This document shows, piece by piece, positions 1-7,668 of a DNA stretch of 64,000 nt. Source of the stretch: CAVVTR01 sp963751245 (GTDB lineage Bacteria > Acidobacteriota > Thermoanaerobaculia > Thermoanaerobaculales > Thermoanaerobaculaceae); contig CAVVTR010000007.1 in NCBI GenBank assembly GCA_963751245.1, positions 434,001-498,000 on the forward strand, written 5' to 3'. The notes below the pieces were generated by a model. It was given only the letters and a program-made list of their open reading frames with translations, was not told the origin of the DNA and ran no database searches. A program made the translations under genes and the position numbers. The first letter of the stretch is position 1. The number at the start of each line of letters is the position of its first letter.

Positions 1-1764
1 GCCGTAGGGGGGGAGGCCGAACGACACGCTGGTCAGCGGGGCGCCATCGGCGTCCAGGAGCGTCGCAGTGGCCCCGTCGAGGTCGCCGTCGCCGCGGAGG
101 TTGTTGGCGCCGATGTTGGTGCGGAAGCCCTCCTCGGTGCCGTCGTCGTGCAGGCCGGTGAGCCAGAGGCGCTGCGGCGTGGCCGCCACCCCGACCGGCA
201 CGCCGGGCACGAACTGGCCGTAGGAGCCGCCCCCCGCGACGTCCGTGAAGGTGCGCGCGAGGACCACCGGAGGGGTCCGCGACGGGTTGTCGTAGGTGAC
301 GCGCACGGCGGCCTTGGAGAGCACCTCGCCGGGCTCGAGGAACGGGGTGAAGACGTCGAGGAGGTCCGGCACCACCATGGTGGCGTGGGCGGCCAGGGGG
401 AGGGGGCCGATCTCCAGGGGCGTGGGGTTCGCGGTGTCGGCGGGCAGCAGGGCGAGCTTCACGAGGGAGCTCTCGGCGGCGGGGTTGAAGACCCACAGGC
501 CGGTGCGCCAGGCGGTGTCGTTGAGGCCAGGAAGCTTGGCGGCGCCGGTGACGATGATGGCCTCCGGGCCGCAGCTCTCGGCCTCCACGTCCACCCTCTT
601 GAGGCCGGGGTCCGAGACCACGTCGCCGCGCCGGGCGGTGAGCGCCACCTGGTAGGCACCGGTGCAGGTGTAGGCGTGCTGCACCGTGGCGCCCGAGCCC
701 GTGCTGCCGTCGCCGAAGCTCCACGAGAAGGAGGTGGGGCTGCCCTGGTCGAACCCGGTCTTCGCGGTGAACGTGACCACCGCGGGGGACCCGAGCGCGG
801 CGAGCCAGGTGAAGTCGGCGAGCACCGGACGGATGTCGGGGTGGACGGTGACCGTCTGCTCCAGCGCGGTGGAGCTGCCGGCGCAGTTGGAGGCCACGAG
901 GCGCACGGTGACGTCGCCGGCCGCCGTGAAGGTGTGGGTGGGGCTCGAGCTCGTGTAGGTCACGCCGCTCTCGCCGAAGCCGGTCCAGCTCCACGCGGTG
1001 GGGTTGTGGGTGGACTGGTCCGTGAAGGTGACCGGCTGGCCCACGAACGGCTGCGGCTGCTCCACGCCGTGGAACTCGAGCGTCCCCTGGGGGGCCCAGG
1101 CGAACGCCGCCGTGGGCGGTGACGTCTCGCTGCACGACGCCGCCACCGTGACCGTCTGCTGGGCGACGTTGAAGCCCCTGCAGTTGGAGGCGGTGAGCCG
1201 CACCGTGAACGTCCCCGCGGTCTGGTACGTGTGGGACGGGCTCTGCGCGGTGGATGTGCCGCCGTCGCCGAACGTCCACGACCAGGAGGTGGGCGCGTTG
1301 GCGGAGGTGTCGGTGAACGTCACCGCCTGCCCCGCCGTGGGCTGGGTCGGGGCGAAGGTGAACGCGGCGGCGGGGAGCGTGGCGGTGCAACCGGCGCCAA
1401 CCGAAACCTGCGTGGTGGCGGCGTAGCTGACGCTCGAGATCACGCCGTTCACGGAGACGGTCTTGACCCCCTCGGTGAGATAGGCGTGGCTGATGGTCGT
1501 GCACGGCTGGTTGAAGAGGTGTGACATGGGGCAGGTGTCGTACTTCAGGTCAAAGGCGGTGCCGTCGCCGAAGTCGAAGTGGAGCTGGTCGGCGACGGTG
1601 GTGATGGCCGGGGAGAAGGTGAACGTGACGTTGTCACCCACGCCGGGGTTCGTCGGCACGAACGAGAGCGAGAGGGTCGCGGCGCCCGCCGGCAGCGCCC
1701 CCGCGAGGAGCACGAGGACGGGGACGATCAGGGCCCATGTGCGTGACGGACGGACTCGGTGCAT
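1..1764 (-). CDS. Secreted PKD-repeat protein, partial (C-terminus beyond left edge)
   Basis: The minus-strand frame starts at ATG 1764, preceded by an AGGGAG ribosome binding site, and stays open for 588 codons to the window edge. Residues 1-29 form a signal peptide with a hydrophobic core and an AGAA cleavage region. Four immunoglobulin-like PKD domains follow; three have DFGDG or SFGDG motifs near residues 64, 165 and 349, and one variant lies between them with typical AGDVTVRL strands. Beyond about residue 400 the sequence is a beta-rich region (WRTGLWVFNP, FRTNIGANN) like C-terminal regions I associate with secreted acidobacterial proteins. PKD domains mediate protein or carbohydrate binding at the surface; no catalytic domain is visible. 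The plus-strand open frames here are GC-driven shadows. The exact role is unknown. Confidence 0.85.
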   Translation of the reverse strand, partial: MHRVRPSRTWALIVPVLVLLAGALPAGAATLSLSFVPTNPGVGDNVTFTFSPAITTVADQLHFDFGDGTAFDLKYDTCPMSHLFNQPCTTISHAYLTEGVKTVSVNGVISSVSYAATTQVSVGAGCTATLPAAAFTFAPTQPTAGQAVTFTDTSANAPTSWSWTFGDGGTSTAQSPSHTYQTAGTFTVRLTASNCRGFNVAQQTVTVAASCSETSPPTAAFAWAPQGTLEFHGVEQPQPFVGQPVTFTDQSTHNPTAWSWTGFGESGVTYTSSSPTHTFTAAGDVTVRLVASNCAGSSTALEQTVTVHPDIRPVLADFTWLAALGSPAVVTFTAKTGFDQGSPTSFSWSFGDGSTGSGATVQHAYTCTGAYQVALTARRGDVVSDPGLKRVDVEAESCGPEAIIVTGAAKLPGLNDTAWRTGLWVFNPAAESSLVKLALLPADTANPTPLEIGPLPLAAHATMVVPDLLDVFTPFLEPGEVLSKAAVRVTYDNPSRTPPVVLARTFTDVAGGGSYGQFVPGVPVGVAATPQRLWLTGLHDDGTEEGFRTNIGANNLRGDGDLDGATATLLDADGAPLTSVSFGLPPYG

Positions 1765-2001
1765 GCCGCTCTCCCTGGACTGCGGGTCGGGCGAGCGGCG
1801 CGGCGGTCCGGGCCCCGTGCCGGCCTCTTCCCACCCGGGCGCCGGCCGTTCCGTTCGCATCCCCCGCAGAGCACGCCCATGGTGGCCACCCCCGTGTGAC
1901 CTGTCAAGCACGATCGGGGGCGTCGCGCGACGGCGCCGCCACGCCCGGGGAGCGCCCGTGCGGCCGTGGCGCGGGGCGCTGGGCGTTGCCGGGTCCGTGT
2001 A

Positions 2002-2045
2002 AATGCGACACTTGACAATGCGACAGTAGCTGCTAGATTAAGAGT
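2002..2045 (+). promoter_or_regulatory. Promoter of the merR-VIT/VWA operon with 9-bp direct repeats
   Basis: TTGACA (2012-2017) and TAGATT (2034-2039) are 16 bp apart, a good sigma-70 pair in a GC-rich background. AATGCGACA occurs twice as a direct repeat (2002-2010 and 2017-2025), the second copy overlapping the -35 box, so it may be an operator for the MerR protein encoded next. The predicted start of transcription falls at or within a base or two of the GTG start codon at 2046, so the mRNA may be leaderless. Apart from this promoter I see nothing definable in the 281 bp between the PKD gene and merR. Confidence 0.7.
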
Positions 2046-2486
2046 GTGAGCGAGTCGGAGAGCTACAGCGTCGGGGAGCTGGCCGGAGCGGGCGGGGTGT
2101 CGCGCCGTACGGTGCGCTTCTACGTGCAGCGCGGCCTGCTGCCGCCCCCCGAGGGGCTGGGGCGGGGGGCGCGCTACAAGGGGATGCACCTGGCCCGGCT
2201 GCTGCGCATCAAGGCGTGGCAGGAGCAGGGCGTGTCGCTCGAAGAGATCGGCGCGCGGCTGGCGGGGACGGCGGCGGAAGCCGACACCGCCGGCGCGGCG
2301 GGCGCGGAGGCGGCGGGGGCGCCGGTGGCCGCGCCGGGGCAGGCGTGGTTCCACCAGCCGCTCCTCGGCGGGTACGAGCTCCACGTGGCCGCCGGCCGGA
2401 GGCCGCTGTCGGCCCGGGCCCTGGCGGTGCTGGCGGGACGGTTGAGAGACATCCTCGAGGACGAGGACGACGGAGGCAACGGATGA
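2046..2486 (+). CDS. MerR-family transcriptional regulator
   Basis: The 146-residue protein begins with a MerR winged helix-turn-helix (residues about 7-75: YSVGELA, SRRTVRFYVQRGLLPPP, then a helix ending EEIGARLAG). An Ala/Gly-rich linker and a short helical C-terminus follow. It has no cysteine metal-binding loop, so it is not a classical metal sensor. The start is GTG 2046; a second GTG two bases upstream is out of frame. No Shine-Dalgarno precedes it, in line with a leaderless message. Its stop overlaps the next start (ATGA), so it is co-transcribed with and probably controls the VIT/VWA gene. The inducing signal is unknown. Confidence 0.85.
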   Translation: MSESESYSVGELAGAGGVSRRTVRFYVQRGLLPPPEGLGRGARYKGMHLARLLRIKAWQEQGVSLEEIGARLAGTAAEADTAGAAGAEAAGAPVAAPGQAWFHQPLLGGYELHVAAGRRPLSARALAVLAGRLRDILEDEDDGGNG

Positions 2487-4870
2487 AGGCAAGCGGAGCG
2501 AAGGTGATCGAGCACGCGGGGCTGTACCCGGCGGGCGGGGAGCGGCCGGTGCCGCTGCTGGGCGTGCGCGCCCGGGCCGAGGTGGCGGGCTTCGGCAGCC
2601 GGGTCACCCTGACCCAGCGGTACCGCAACGAAGAGGCGGTGCCCATCGAGGCGGTGTACGTGTTTCCCGTGCCGGAGGGCGCCGCGGTCTGCGGCCTCGC
2701 CATGATCGTAGGGGAACGCCGCATCGAGGCCGCGGTGCGCCCGCGGGACGAAGCGTTCGAGGTCTACGATGACGCCCTCGCGGACGGTCACGGCGCGGTG
2801 CTCGTCGACGTCGAGCGGCCCAACGTGCTCACCGCCAGCATCGGCAACGTGCTCCCGGGCCAGGAGGTCACGGTGGAGCTGCGCTGGGTCGCCGAGCTGC
2901 CGCGGGAGGGGGAGGCGGTGCGCTTCATGCTGCCCGCCACGGTGGCACCGCGCTACGCGCCGGCCGCCGACCGCCGCGGGGTGAGCCCCACGCCCGCCGA
3001 GGCGGTGAGCCCCCCGGTGGTCCTCGAGGCGCCGTACGGCTTCGACCTCGCCGTGGACGTGGCGTTTGCCTCGCCGGTGCGGGCGGTGGACTCCCCCTCG
3101 CACCCGGTCCGCGTGGAGCTGGACGGCCGCCGGGCGCGGGTGACCCTGGCCCACGGCGCCGCCGCCATGGACCGCGACTTCGTGCTGCTGGTGACTCCCG
3201 GCGGCGAGGAAGCGGCGGCACTGGCGGAGCGCGGCGCCGACGGCGTGGTGACGGCGGCGGTCTCGGTGGTGCCCCGGCTCGAGGGCGGGGGGACGAACGC
3301 CGAGGTGGTGTTCCTGGTGGACCGCTCGGGCTCCATGTCCGGCTCGTCCATGGAGCAGGTCCGGTCCGCCCTGCAGCTGTGCCTGAGGAGCCTCCGGGAG
3401 GGCGACCGCTTCGACGTGGTCGGGTTCGGGTCCACGTTCCAGGCCCTCTTCGGAGTGTCGCGGCCCTACGGCCAGGACGCCCTGGACGCCGCCGCGGCCG
3501 CCGTGGACGCCATGGAGGCCGACCTGGGCGGCACCGAGCTGCTCCCCGCCCTCGCCTCCGTGCTCGAGCGGGAGCCGCTGGAGGGCCTGGCCAGGGAGGT
3601 GGTGCTGCTCACCGACGGCGAGGTGACCGACGAGGCCGCGGTGGCGGCCCTGGCGGCGCGCCACCGCGGCCACGCCCGCGTCTTCACCTTCGGCATCGGC
3701 TTCGGCGCCAGCGAGTTCCTGGTGCGGGCGGTGGCCCGGGCGGCAGGGGGCGAGGCGGAGATGATCCACCCCGGCGAGCGCGTCGGGCCGAAGGTGCTGC
3801 GCCAGTTCGCGCGCTTGAGCCGGGCCGGCGTGCGGGACCTCCGCGTGGAGTGGGAGGGCTGCACCCCGTCGCTCCTGGCGCCGGCCGCGCCGCCCGCCGT
3901 GTTCGACGGCGAGGCGGTGACGCTGTACGCCCGCTTCGAGACGACCCGGCCGGTGGCGGCGGTGCTGTCGGGGACCGTGGGCGGGCGGCCGGTGAGGTGG
4001 AGCGTGGCGGTGGACCCGGCCGGCGCGCCGGAGGGGACGCTGCTGGCCACCCTGGCCGCCCGGGCCGCCATCCGCGACCTGGAGGAGGGTGCGGGTGGGC
4101 CCCGCGGGGAGGGCGGTGGCAGCGCCCAGGAGGAGCGGCGCCGGGGACGCGTCCGCAACGCCGTGGTGGACCTGGCCACCGCCTACGGCCTCGCCTCGAC
4201 GTGCACGTCCTTCGTGGCCGTGGAGCGTCGCGAGACCACCGCCGGCGCGGGGGGGTCGGAGCTGCGCCGCATCCCGGTGGCGCTCACCCACGGCTGGGGC
4301 GGCGTGGGCGGCGTGAGCGGCGCGCAGGCGATCTACGGCATGCCGATCTCGGCGCCGTTGCCTGCGGCCGCGGCGCGGGACGCGGATCATGTCCAGTTCA
4401 GCCGGCGGCGCGGGATCACACCGGCCGAACCGCTGGATGGCGCGCCGTTGGTCAGGAAGTCCCTGCGGCTCACTCCGCCGCCGGTGCAGGGGACGCTGCC
4501 CGGGCTGCTGACGGCTCCGGGAGCAGGGCGGAAGGTGTTGCCCCACGTCACCCTCGCCCGCCTGCAGCGTGCCGAAGGCTCCTGGCGGCTGGACGCCGAG
4601 CTGGCCGCCGCCGTCGGCGCCGCGCCGGCCGCCCTGGAGTCGGTGGCGGCGGGGCTGGGCGTGGGGCCCGTGGGGGGAGCGCTGGTGGCCACGGCGGCGG
4701 CGCTGCGCTTCCTGCGCGTCCGCTGCGCCGCTCACGAGAGCGAGTGGGCGCTGCTGGCGGCGAAGGCGGCGCGCTGGCTGGGAACGGCCCTGGCCGCGGC
4801 GGGGAACGCGCCGACGCCGCGGGAGCTGGACGCGCTGCTGGCGGCGGCGGTGGGCCGGGGCGCCGCCTGA
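2483..4870 (+). CDS. VIT and von Willebrand A domain protein
   Basis: A 795-residue protein starting at ATG 2483 with CGGAGG just upstream. Residues 1-140 form a VIT domain (vault inter-alpha-trypsin), with VTLTQRYRNEEAVPIEAVYVFP and the typical EAVYDDAL-like region. A VWA domain spans about 270-440 with an intact MIDAS: DRSGS near residue 280, GGTELLPAL, and LTDGEVTDE. The C-terminal third is Ala-rich and not assigned. No signal peptide is evident, so it is probably cytoplasmic or exported by an unseen route. Bacterial proteins of this layout resemble the inter-alpha-trypsin inhibitor heavy chain, and their substrates are mostly unknown. The translational coupling to MerR suggests a regulated protein-interaction role. 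Confidence 0.85.
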   Translation: MKASGAKVIEHAGLYPAGGERPVPLLGVRARAEVAGFGSRVTLTQRYRNEEAVPIEAVYVFPVPEGAAVCGLAMIVGERRIEAAVRPRDEAFEVYDDALADGHGAVLVDVERPNVLTASIGNVLPGQEVTVELRWVAELPREGEAVRFMLPATVAPRYAPAADRRGVSPTPAEAVSPPVVLEAPYGFDLAVDVAFASPVRAVDSPSHPVRVELDGRRARVTLAHGAAAMDRDFVLLVTPGGEEAAALAERGADGVVTAAVSVVPRLEGGGTNAEVVFLVDRSGSMSGSSMEQVRSALQLCLRSLREGDRFDVVGFGSTFQALFGVSRPYGQDALDAAAAAVDAMEADLGGTELLPALASVLEREPLEGLAREVVLLTDGEVTDEAAVAALAARHRGHARVFTFGIGFGASEFLVRAVARAAGGEAEMIHPGERVGPKVLRQFARLSRAGVRDLRVEWEGCTPSLLAPAAPPAVFDGEAVTLYARFETTRPVAAVLSGTVGGRPVRWSVAVDPAGAPEGTLLATLAARAAIRDLEEGAGGPRGEGGGSAQEERRRGRVRNAVVDLATAYGLASTCTSFVAVERRETTAGAGGSELRRIPVALTHGWGGVGGVSGAQAIYGMPISAPLPAAAARDADHVQFSRRRGITPAEPLDGAPLVRKSLRLTPPPVQGTLPGLLTAPGAGRKVLPHVTLARLQRAEGSWRLDAELAAAVGAAPAALESVAAGLGVGPVGGALVATAAALRFLRVRCAAHESEWALLAAKAARWLGTALAAAGNAPTPRELDALLAAAVGRGAA

Positions 4871-4883
4871 CGGCGCGCCTGTC

Positions 4884-4912
4884 TTGACCGCGGCGCGGCG
4901 GCGCGCGACACT
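4884..4912 (+). promoter_or_regulatory. Probable metK promoter
   Basis: TTGACC (4884-4889) is followed after 17 bp by GACACT (4907-4912), a weak -10 box. The expected start point near 4919 is immediately before the first base of helix P1 of the riboswitch, and this position is the main support. Confidence 0.45.
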
Positions 4913-4919
4913 GCGCGCA

Positions 4920-5001
4920 GCATCGTGGAGCGGCCCGCGCGAGCGGGCCCGGCAACCTGGGACGGACACCCAAGGTGCCCTCCGCCGCAAGGCGGCGATG
5001 C
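4920..5001 (+). promoter_or_regulatory. SAM-I/IV-clan riboswitch aptamer upstream of metK
   Basis: The leader folds into a four-helix junction. P1 pairs GCATCG (4920-4925) with CGATGC (4996-5001). P2 is GGCCCGC/GCGGGCC (4932-4949) with a GCGA loop. P3 is ACCTGGG/CCCAAGGT (4955-4976). P4 is CCGCC-GCAA-GGCGG (4982-4995). The hallmark SAM-binding strings GGCAACC (4951-4957) and AAGGTGC (4972-4978) stand in the expected P2/P3 and P3/P4 positions. The 5' side of P2 is compact and lacks an obvious kink-turn, closer to SAM-IV or SAM-I/IV variants than to classical SAM-I. SAM is the product of the downstream gene, so this is a feedback switch. Confidence 0.8.
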
Positions 5002-5045
5002 GGTCGCGGCGGACGATCCGCCCGCGGCAACAAAGTGTCCGGCGA

Positions 5046-5079
5046 GGGCCCCGCTTTCCCGCGCCGGCGAGCGGGGCCC
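5046..5079 (+). promoter_or_regulatory. Hairpin in the riboswitch expression platform
   Basis: A perfect 10-bp stem, GGGCCCCGCT (5046-5055) with AGCGGGGCCC (5070-5079), lies between the aptamer and metK. It is strong enough to be a terminator stem, but no T-run follows (CCCGGCTCATC). How SAM binding is transmitted, by termination or another route, cannot be read directly. The GGAGG ribosome binding site of metK is 70 bases further on. Confidence 0.45.
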
Positions 5080-5157
5080 CCGGCTCATCGTGAGGCGGTC
5101 GGACCCCGGGCTCGCCCGGCGGTGCGCGCGGCCCTCCCGGAAGGACGAGGAGGATCC

Positions 5158-6322
5158 ATGACCGCGACGCCCGACCAGCCCGCCCGCCGCCCGCGCTGCA
5201 CCACCGCCGAGTGCGTCTCCGACGGCCACCCCGACAAGATCTGCGACCAGATCGCCGACGCCGTGCTGGACGCCTGCCTCCGGGGTGACCCGGACAGCCA
5301 CGTCGCCGTGGAGGTCGCCTTCAAAGACCACGACCTCACCGTGCTGGGCGAGGTGACCACGGAGGCCCGGATCGACGTGGAGGGGATCGCGCGGGGCGTG
5401 CTCACCCGCCTCGGCCACGACGACGGCCGCTGGGGGCTCCGGCTCGACCGGCTGCAGATCCACGAGCGGTTGAGCCGGCAGTCGCCGGAGATCGCCCGCA
5501 AGGTGGCGGGGGAGAAGGGGCTGCTGGGAGCCGGCGACCAGGGCATCACCTTCGGCTACGCCTGCGACGAGACACCGGAGCTGATGCCGCTCGCCTACAG
5601 CCTGGCCCGCGCCCTGATGCTGCGCCAGCGCGAGCTGCGGGGAACCCCCGAGGGCTCTGTGCTGGGGCCCGACGCCAAGTCCCAGGTGACCGTGGCGGTC
5701 GACGGGAGCACCGCTCCCAGGATCACGGCCGTGGTGGTGTCGAGCCAGCACGACCCCGCGGCGCGCCTGGAGCAGGTCAGGGAGCTCCTCGTGGAAGAGG
5801 TGATCCGCCGCGTGATCCCGGCGGCGCTGCTGGACGGAGCGAAGCTGATCCCCAACCCCGGCGGCGCCTTCACCGAGGGCGGCCCGGTGGCCGACGCCGG
5901 CGTGACCGGGCGGAAGATCATCGCCGACAGCTACGGTCCCTTCGCCCACCACGGCGGCGGCGCGTTCTCGGGCAAGGACGGCACCAAGGTGGACCGCTCC
6001 GGAGCGTACGGCGCCCGCCGGCTGGCGCGGGCCATCGTCGACGCGGGCCTGGCGAGGCGGGCCGAGATCCACGCCGCCTACGCCATCGGGGAGGTGGAGC
6101 CGGTGGACGTGGACCTGGAGACGTTCGGCACGGGGGTGCGACCCGACCCGGAGCTCCTGGAACGGCTCGACGCGCAGGCTGCGGGCGGAGCTGTCGCCGT
6201 CGCGCCTGGTGGAGACCCTGGGCTTGAGAAGGCCTGTGTTCTCGCCGGTGGCCGCCTTCGGCCACTTCGGCCGCCCCGACCTGGACCTCCCCTGGGAGCA
6301 GCCCCTGTCGCTGGAACTCTGA
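5158..6322 (+). CDS. metK: S-adenosylmethionine synthetase (one-base frame disruption near the 3' end)
   Basis: MetK makes S-adenosylmethionine from methionine and ATP in the cytosol. The start is ATG 5158 after GAGGAGG. Family motifs are present: SDGHPDKICDQIADAVLDA, GAGDQGITFGYA, the GGAFSGKDGTKVDRSGAY loop, and IGEVEPVDV. The frame runs intact to CAG 6175-6177 and would then read through to 6420 with a nonsense tail. Skipping one base (G 6178) restores LRAELSPSRLVETLGL...AFGHFGRPDLDLPWE, the normal MetK C-terminus, ending at TGA 6322. The corrected length of about 388 residues is normal for the family. A sequencing insertion is more likely than a real lesion, because MetK is essential. Expression is controlled by the riboswitch just upstream. 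Confidence 0.9.
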
Positions 6323-6344
6323 CGCCGGGAAGCGGCGGCAGCAC

Positions 6345-6380
6345 GAAGACCGGCCGGGCGTCCTGCCCGGCCGGTCTTCT
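6345..6380. terminator. Bidirectional terminator after metK
   Basis: GAAGACCGGCCGGGC (6345-6359) pairs perfectly over 15 bp with GCCCGGCCGGTCTTC (6365-6379), with a five-base loop. The plus tail is TCCTGG. The symmetry lets it end metK on the plus strand and the PARG-like gene coming from the other side. Confidence 0.8.
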
Positions 6381-6406
6381 CCTGGCGGCACTATGGGAGC
6401 CTCACG

Positions 6407-6595
6407 TCAGTCGCGGGTGAGACTGCCGACCCGCCTCCAGCCGGGGTCGCTCTCCAGGGTTACCGCGAGCACCAGCGAATCTGCAGCGTCCCGGGTGACC
6501 CGGTTCGCTTCCTCCCTGCCGAGCACTGCGACCACGTTGTCCGGCTGAAGCTCGTAGATCCCACCGCTCGAGGCGTCGACGGGGTCAGTTGCCGT
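6407..6595 (-). other. Open frame without a start codon downstream of the PARG-like gene
   Basis: After the PARG-like stop codon a second minus-strand frame reads DASSGGIYELQPDNVVAVLG and continues with a protein-like run to TGA 6407. It has natural composition but no ATG, and its only GTG is internal without a ribosome binding site. It may be a remnant, a frameshifted extension or chance. Apart from the terminator, nothing else is visible between metK and the PARG-like gene. Confidence 0.25.
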
Positions 6596-7577
6596 CGGAA
6601 ACGCCCCAGCGGAGGTGGAGCGAGGCGACGCGGTCCACGAGCTCGGCGGCGGTCACCCGTGCCCCGGCGGGGAGAAGCTCGCCGGCGACGAGGCGCAGCG
6701 CGCGGGAGACGGGTCCCGCCCCCGCCGGGTCCACGGTGTGGAGCACGAGGCCGTCGAGGCCGGCGGCCACCGCCGCCACGGTCTGCAGGGCGATCATGAG
6801 CACGCGGTTGCCGCCGAACGCCCCGCAGCCCCAGAACCCGGAGTGCACCACGGTGCGCCGGGAGCCCGACTCGATGCGGGCGCCGGAGAAGGCGGTGTAG
6901 GCGGTGAGGAGCACCTGGCCGATCTCGGCCGGGGTGTAGCGCCCGGTGCCTCCGCTCGGGGCGGCCATGGCGATGATGTTGGAGACGGTGGGCGGGTCGA
7001 GGACCCGGACGGCGCGCCGGACGGCGTCCACCGGCGCCGCGGCGAAGGCGTTGCCGTAGAGGCCGCGAGGGCGCCCCGCCAGGGGATCCGGGCCGGTCGC
7101 GATGGCGCACCGGCGCTCGACGCCCATGACCAGGACCGGCGTGGGCGCGCCGGCCTCCTCGGTGAGAGGGGGCACGCTGCTGCCAGTGAGGGCCTCGCGG
7201 AGGCAGGCGAGGGCCGGGTGCTCCGCCACCTGCAGCTCGTCCTGGGCGAAGAGCGGACCGCCGTAGGCGGTGAACAGGTGTGGGTCCGCGAAGTTGACGT
7301 GCCACTCCACGGTGTCGCCGGCGCCGGAGTCGTAGTCGTACACGCCGGTCCGGATGTCCAGGGCGGTGCCGCCGGTCCCGCCGGAGAGCACCGGGGGCAA
7401 CGGCATGGCGCGCCAGCGCGACACCGCGACGGTGCCGCGGTGGACGCAGCCCGGCGGGCAGGCGAGCGCCCAGACGAGCCGCTTGTGGGGGTGCTGGAGC
7501 CGCGGCGGGTGCGCCGCGACCAGCTCCCCGGCCTCGAACTCCAGCCGTCCCTGCCGCCACACCGTCGCGTCTGTCAT
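6585..7577 (-). CDS. Poly(ADP-ribose) glycohydrolase-like (PARG family) protein
   Basis: The 330-residue protein starts at ATG 7577 after AGGGAGG. Two PARG hallmarks are visible. The first is the pyrophosphate-binding and catalytic loop, NFADPHLFTAYGGPLFAQDE (about residues 95-114), equivalent to the family's DFAN...GGG...QEE. The second is SGFWGCGAFGGNRVLM (about 245-260), equivalent to TGNWGCGAFGGDP in animal PARG. The catalytic tripeptide is QDE rather than QEE; the last Glu, the general acid of the family, is kept. PARG hydrolyses ribose-ribose bonds in ADP-ribose chains. The gene lies 91 bp downstream of a WYL regulator on the same strand. The family call rests on motifs I recognise; the true substrate is not known. 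Confidence 0.7.
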   Translation of the reverse strand: MTDATVWRQGRLEFEAGELVAAHPPRLQHPHKRLVWALACPPGCVHRGTVAVSRWRAMPLPPVLSGGTGGTALDIRTGVYDYDSGAGDTVEWHVNFADPHLFTAYGGPLFAQDELQVAEHPALACLREALTGSSVPPLTEEAGAPTPVLVMGVERRCAIATGPDPLAGRPRGLYGNAFAAAPVDAVRRAVRVLDPPTVSNIIAMAAPSGGTGRYTPAEIGQVLLTAYTAFSGARIESGSRRTVVHSGFWGCGAFGGNRVLMIALQTVAAVAAGLDGLVLHTVDPAGAGPVSRALRLVAGELLPAGARVTAAELVDRVASLHLRWGVSDGN

Positions 7578-7668
7578 GAGCGTCCTCCCTGGTGACCCAG
7601 CCGGTTCCGTACCCCCAGCATTGCAGGGAACGGGGCCCGGTACGGGCCGCGTCTCCACGAGGCCACGC

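Noticed and set aside
148..1524. Several plus-strand open frames opposite the PKD gene
   Set aside because: Their Gly/Arg/His-rich composition is typical of antisense frames in GC-rich DNA, and the minus strand reads as PKD domains without a break.
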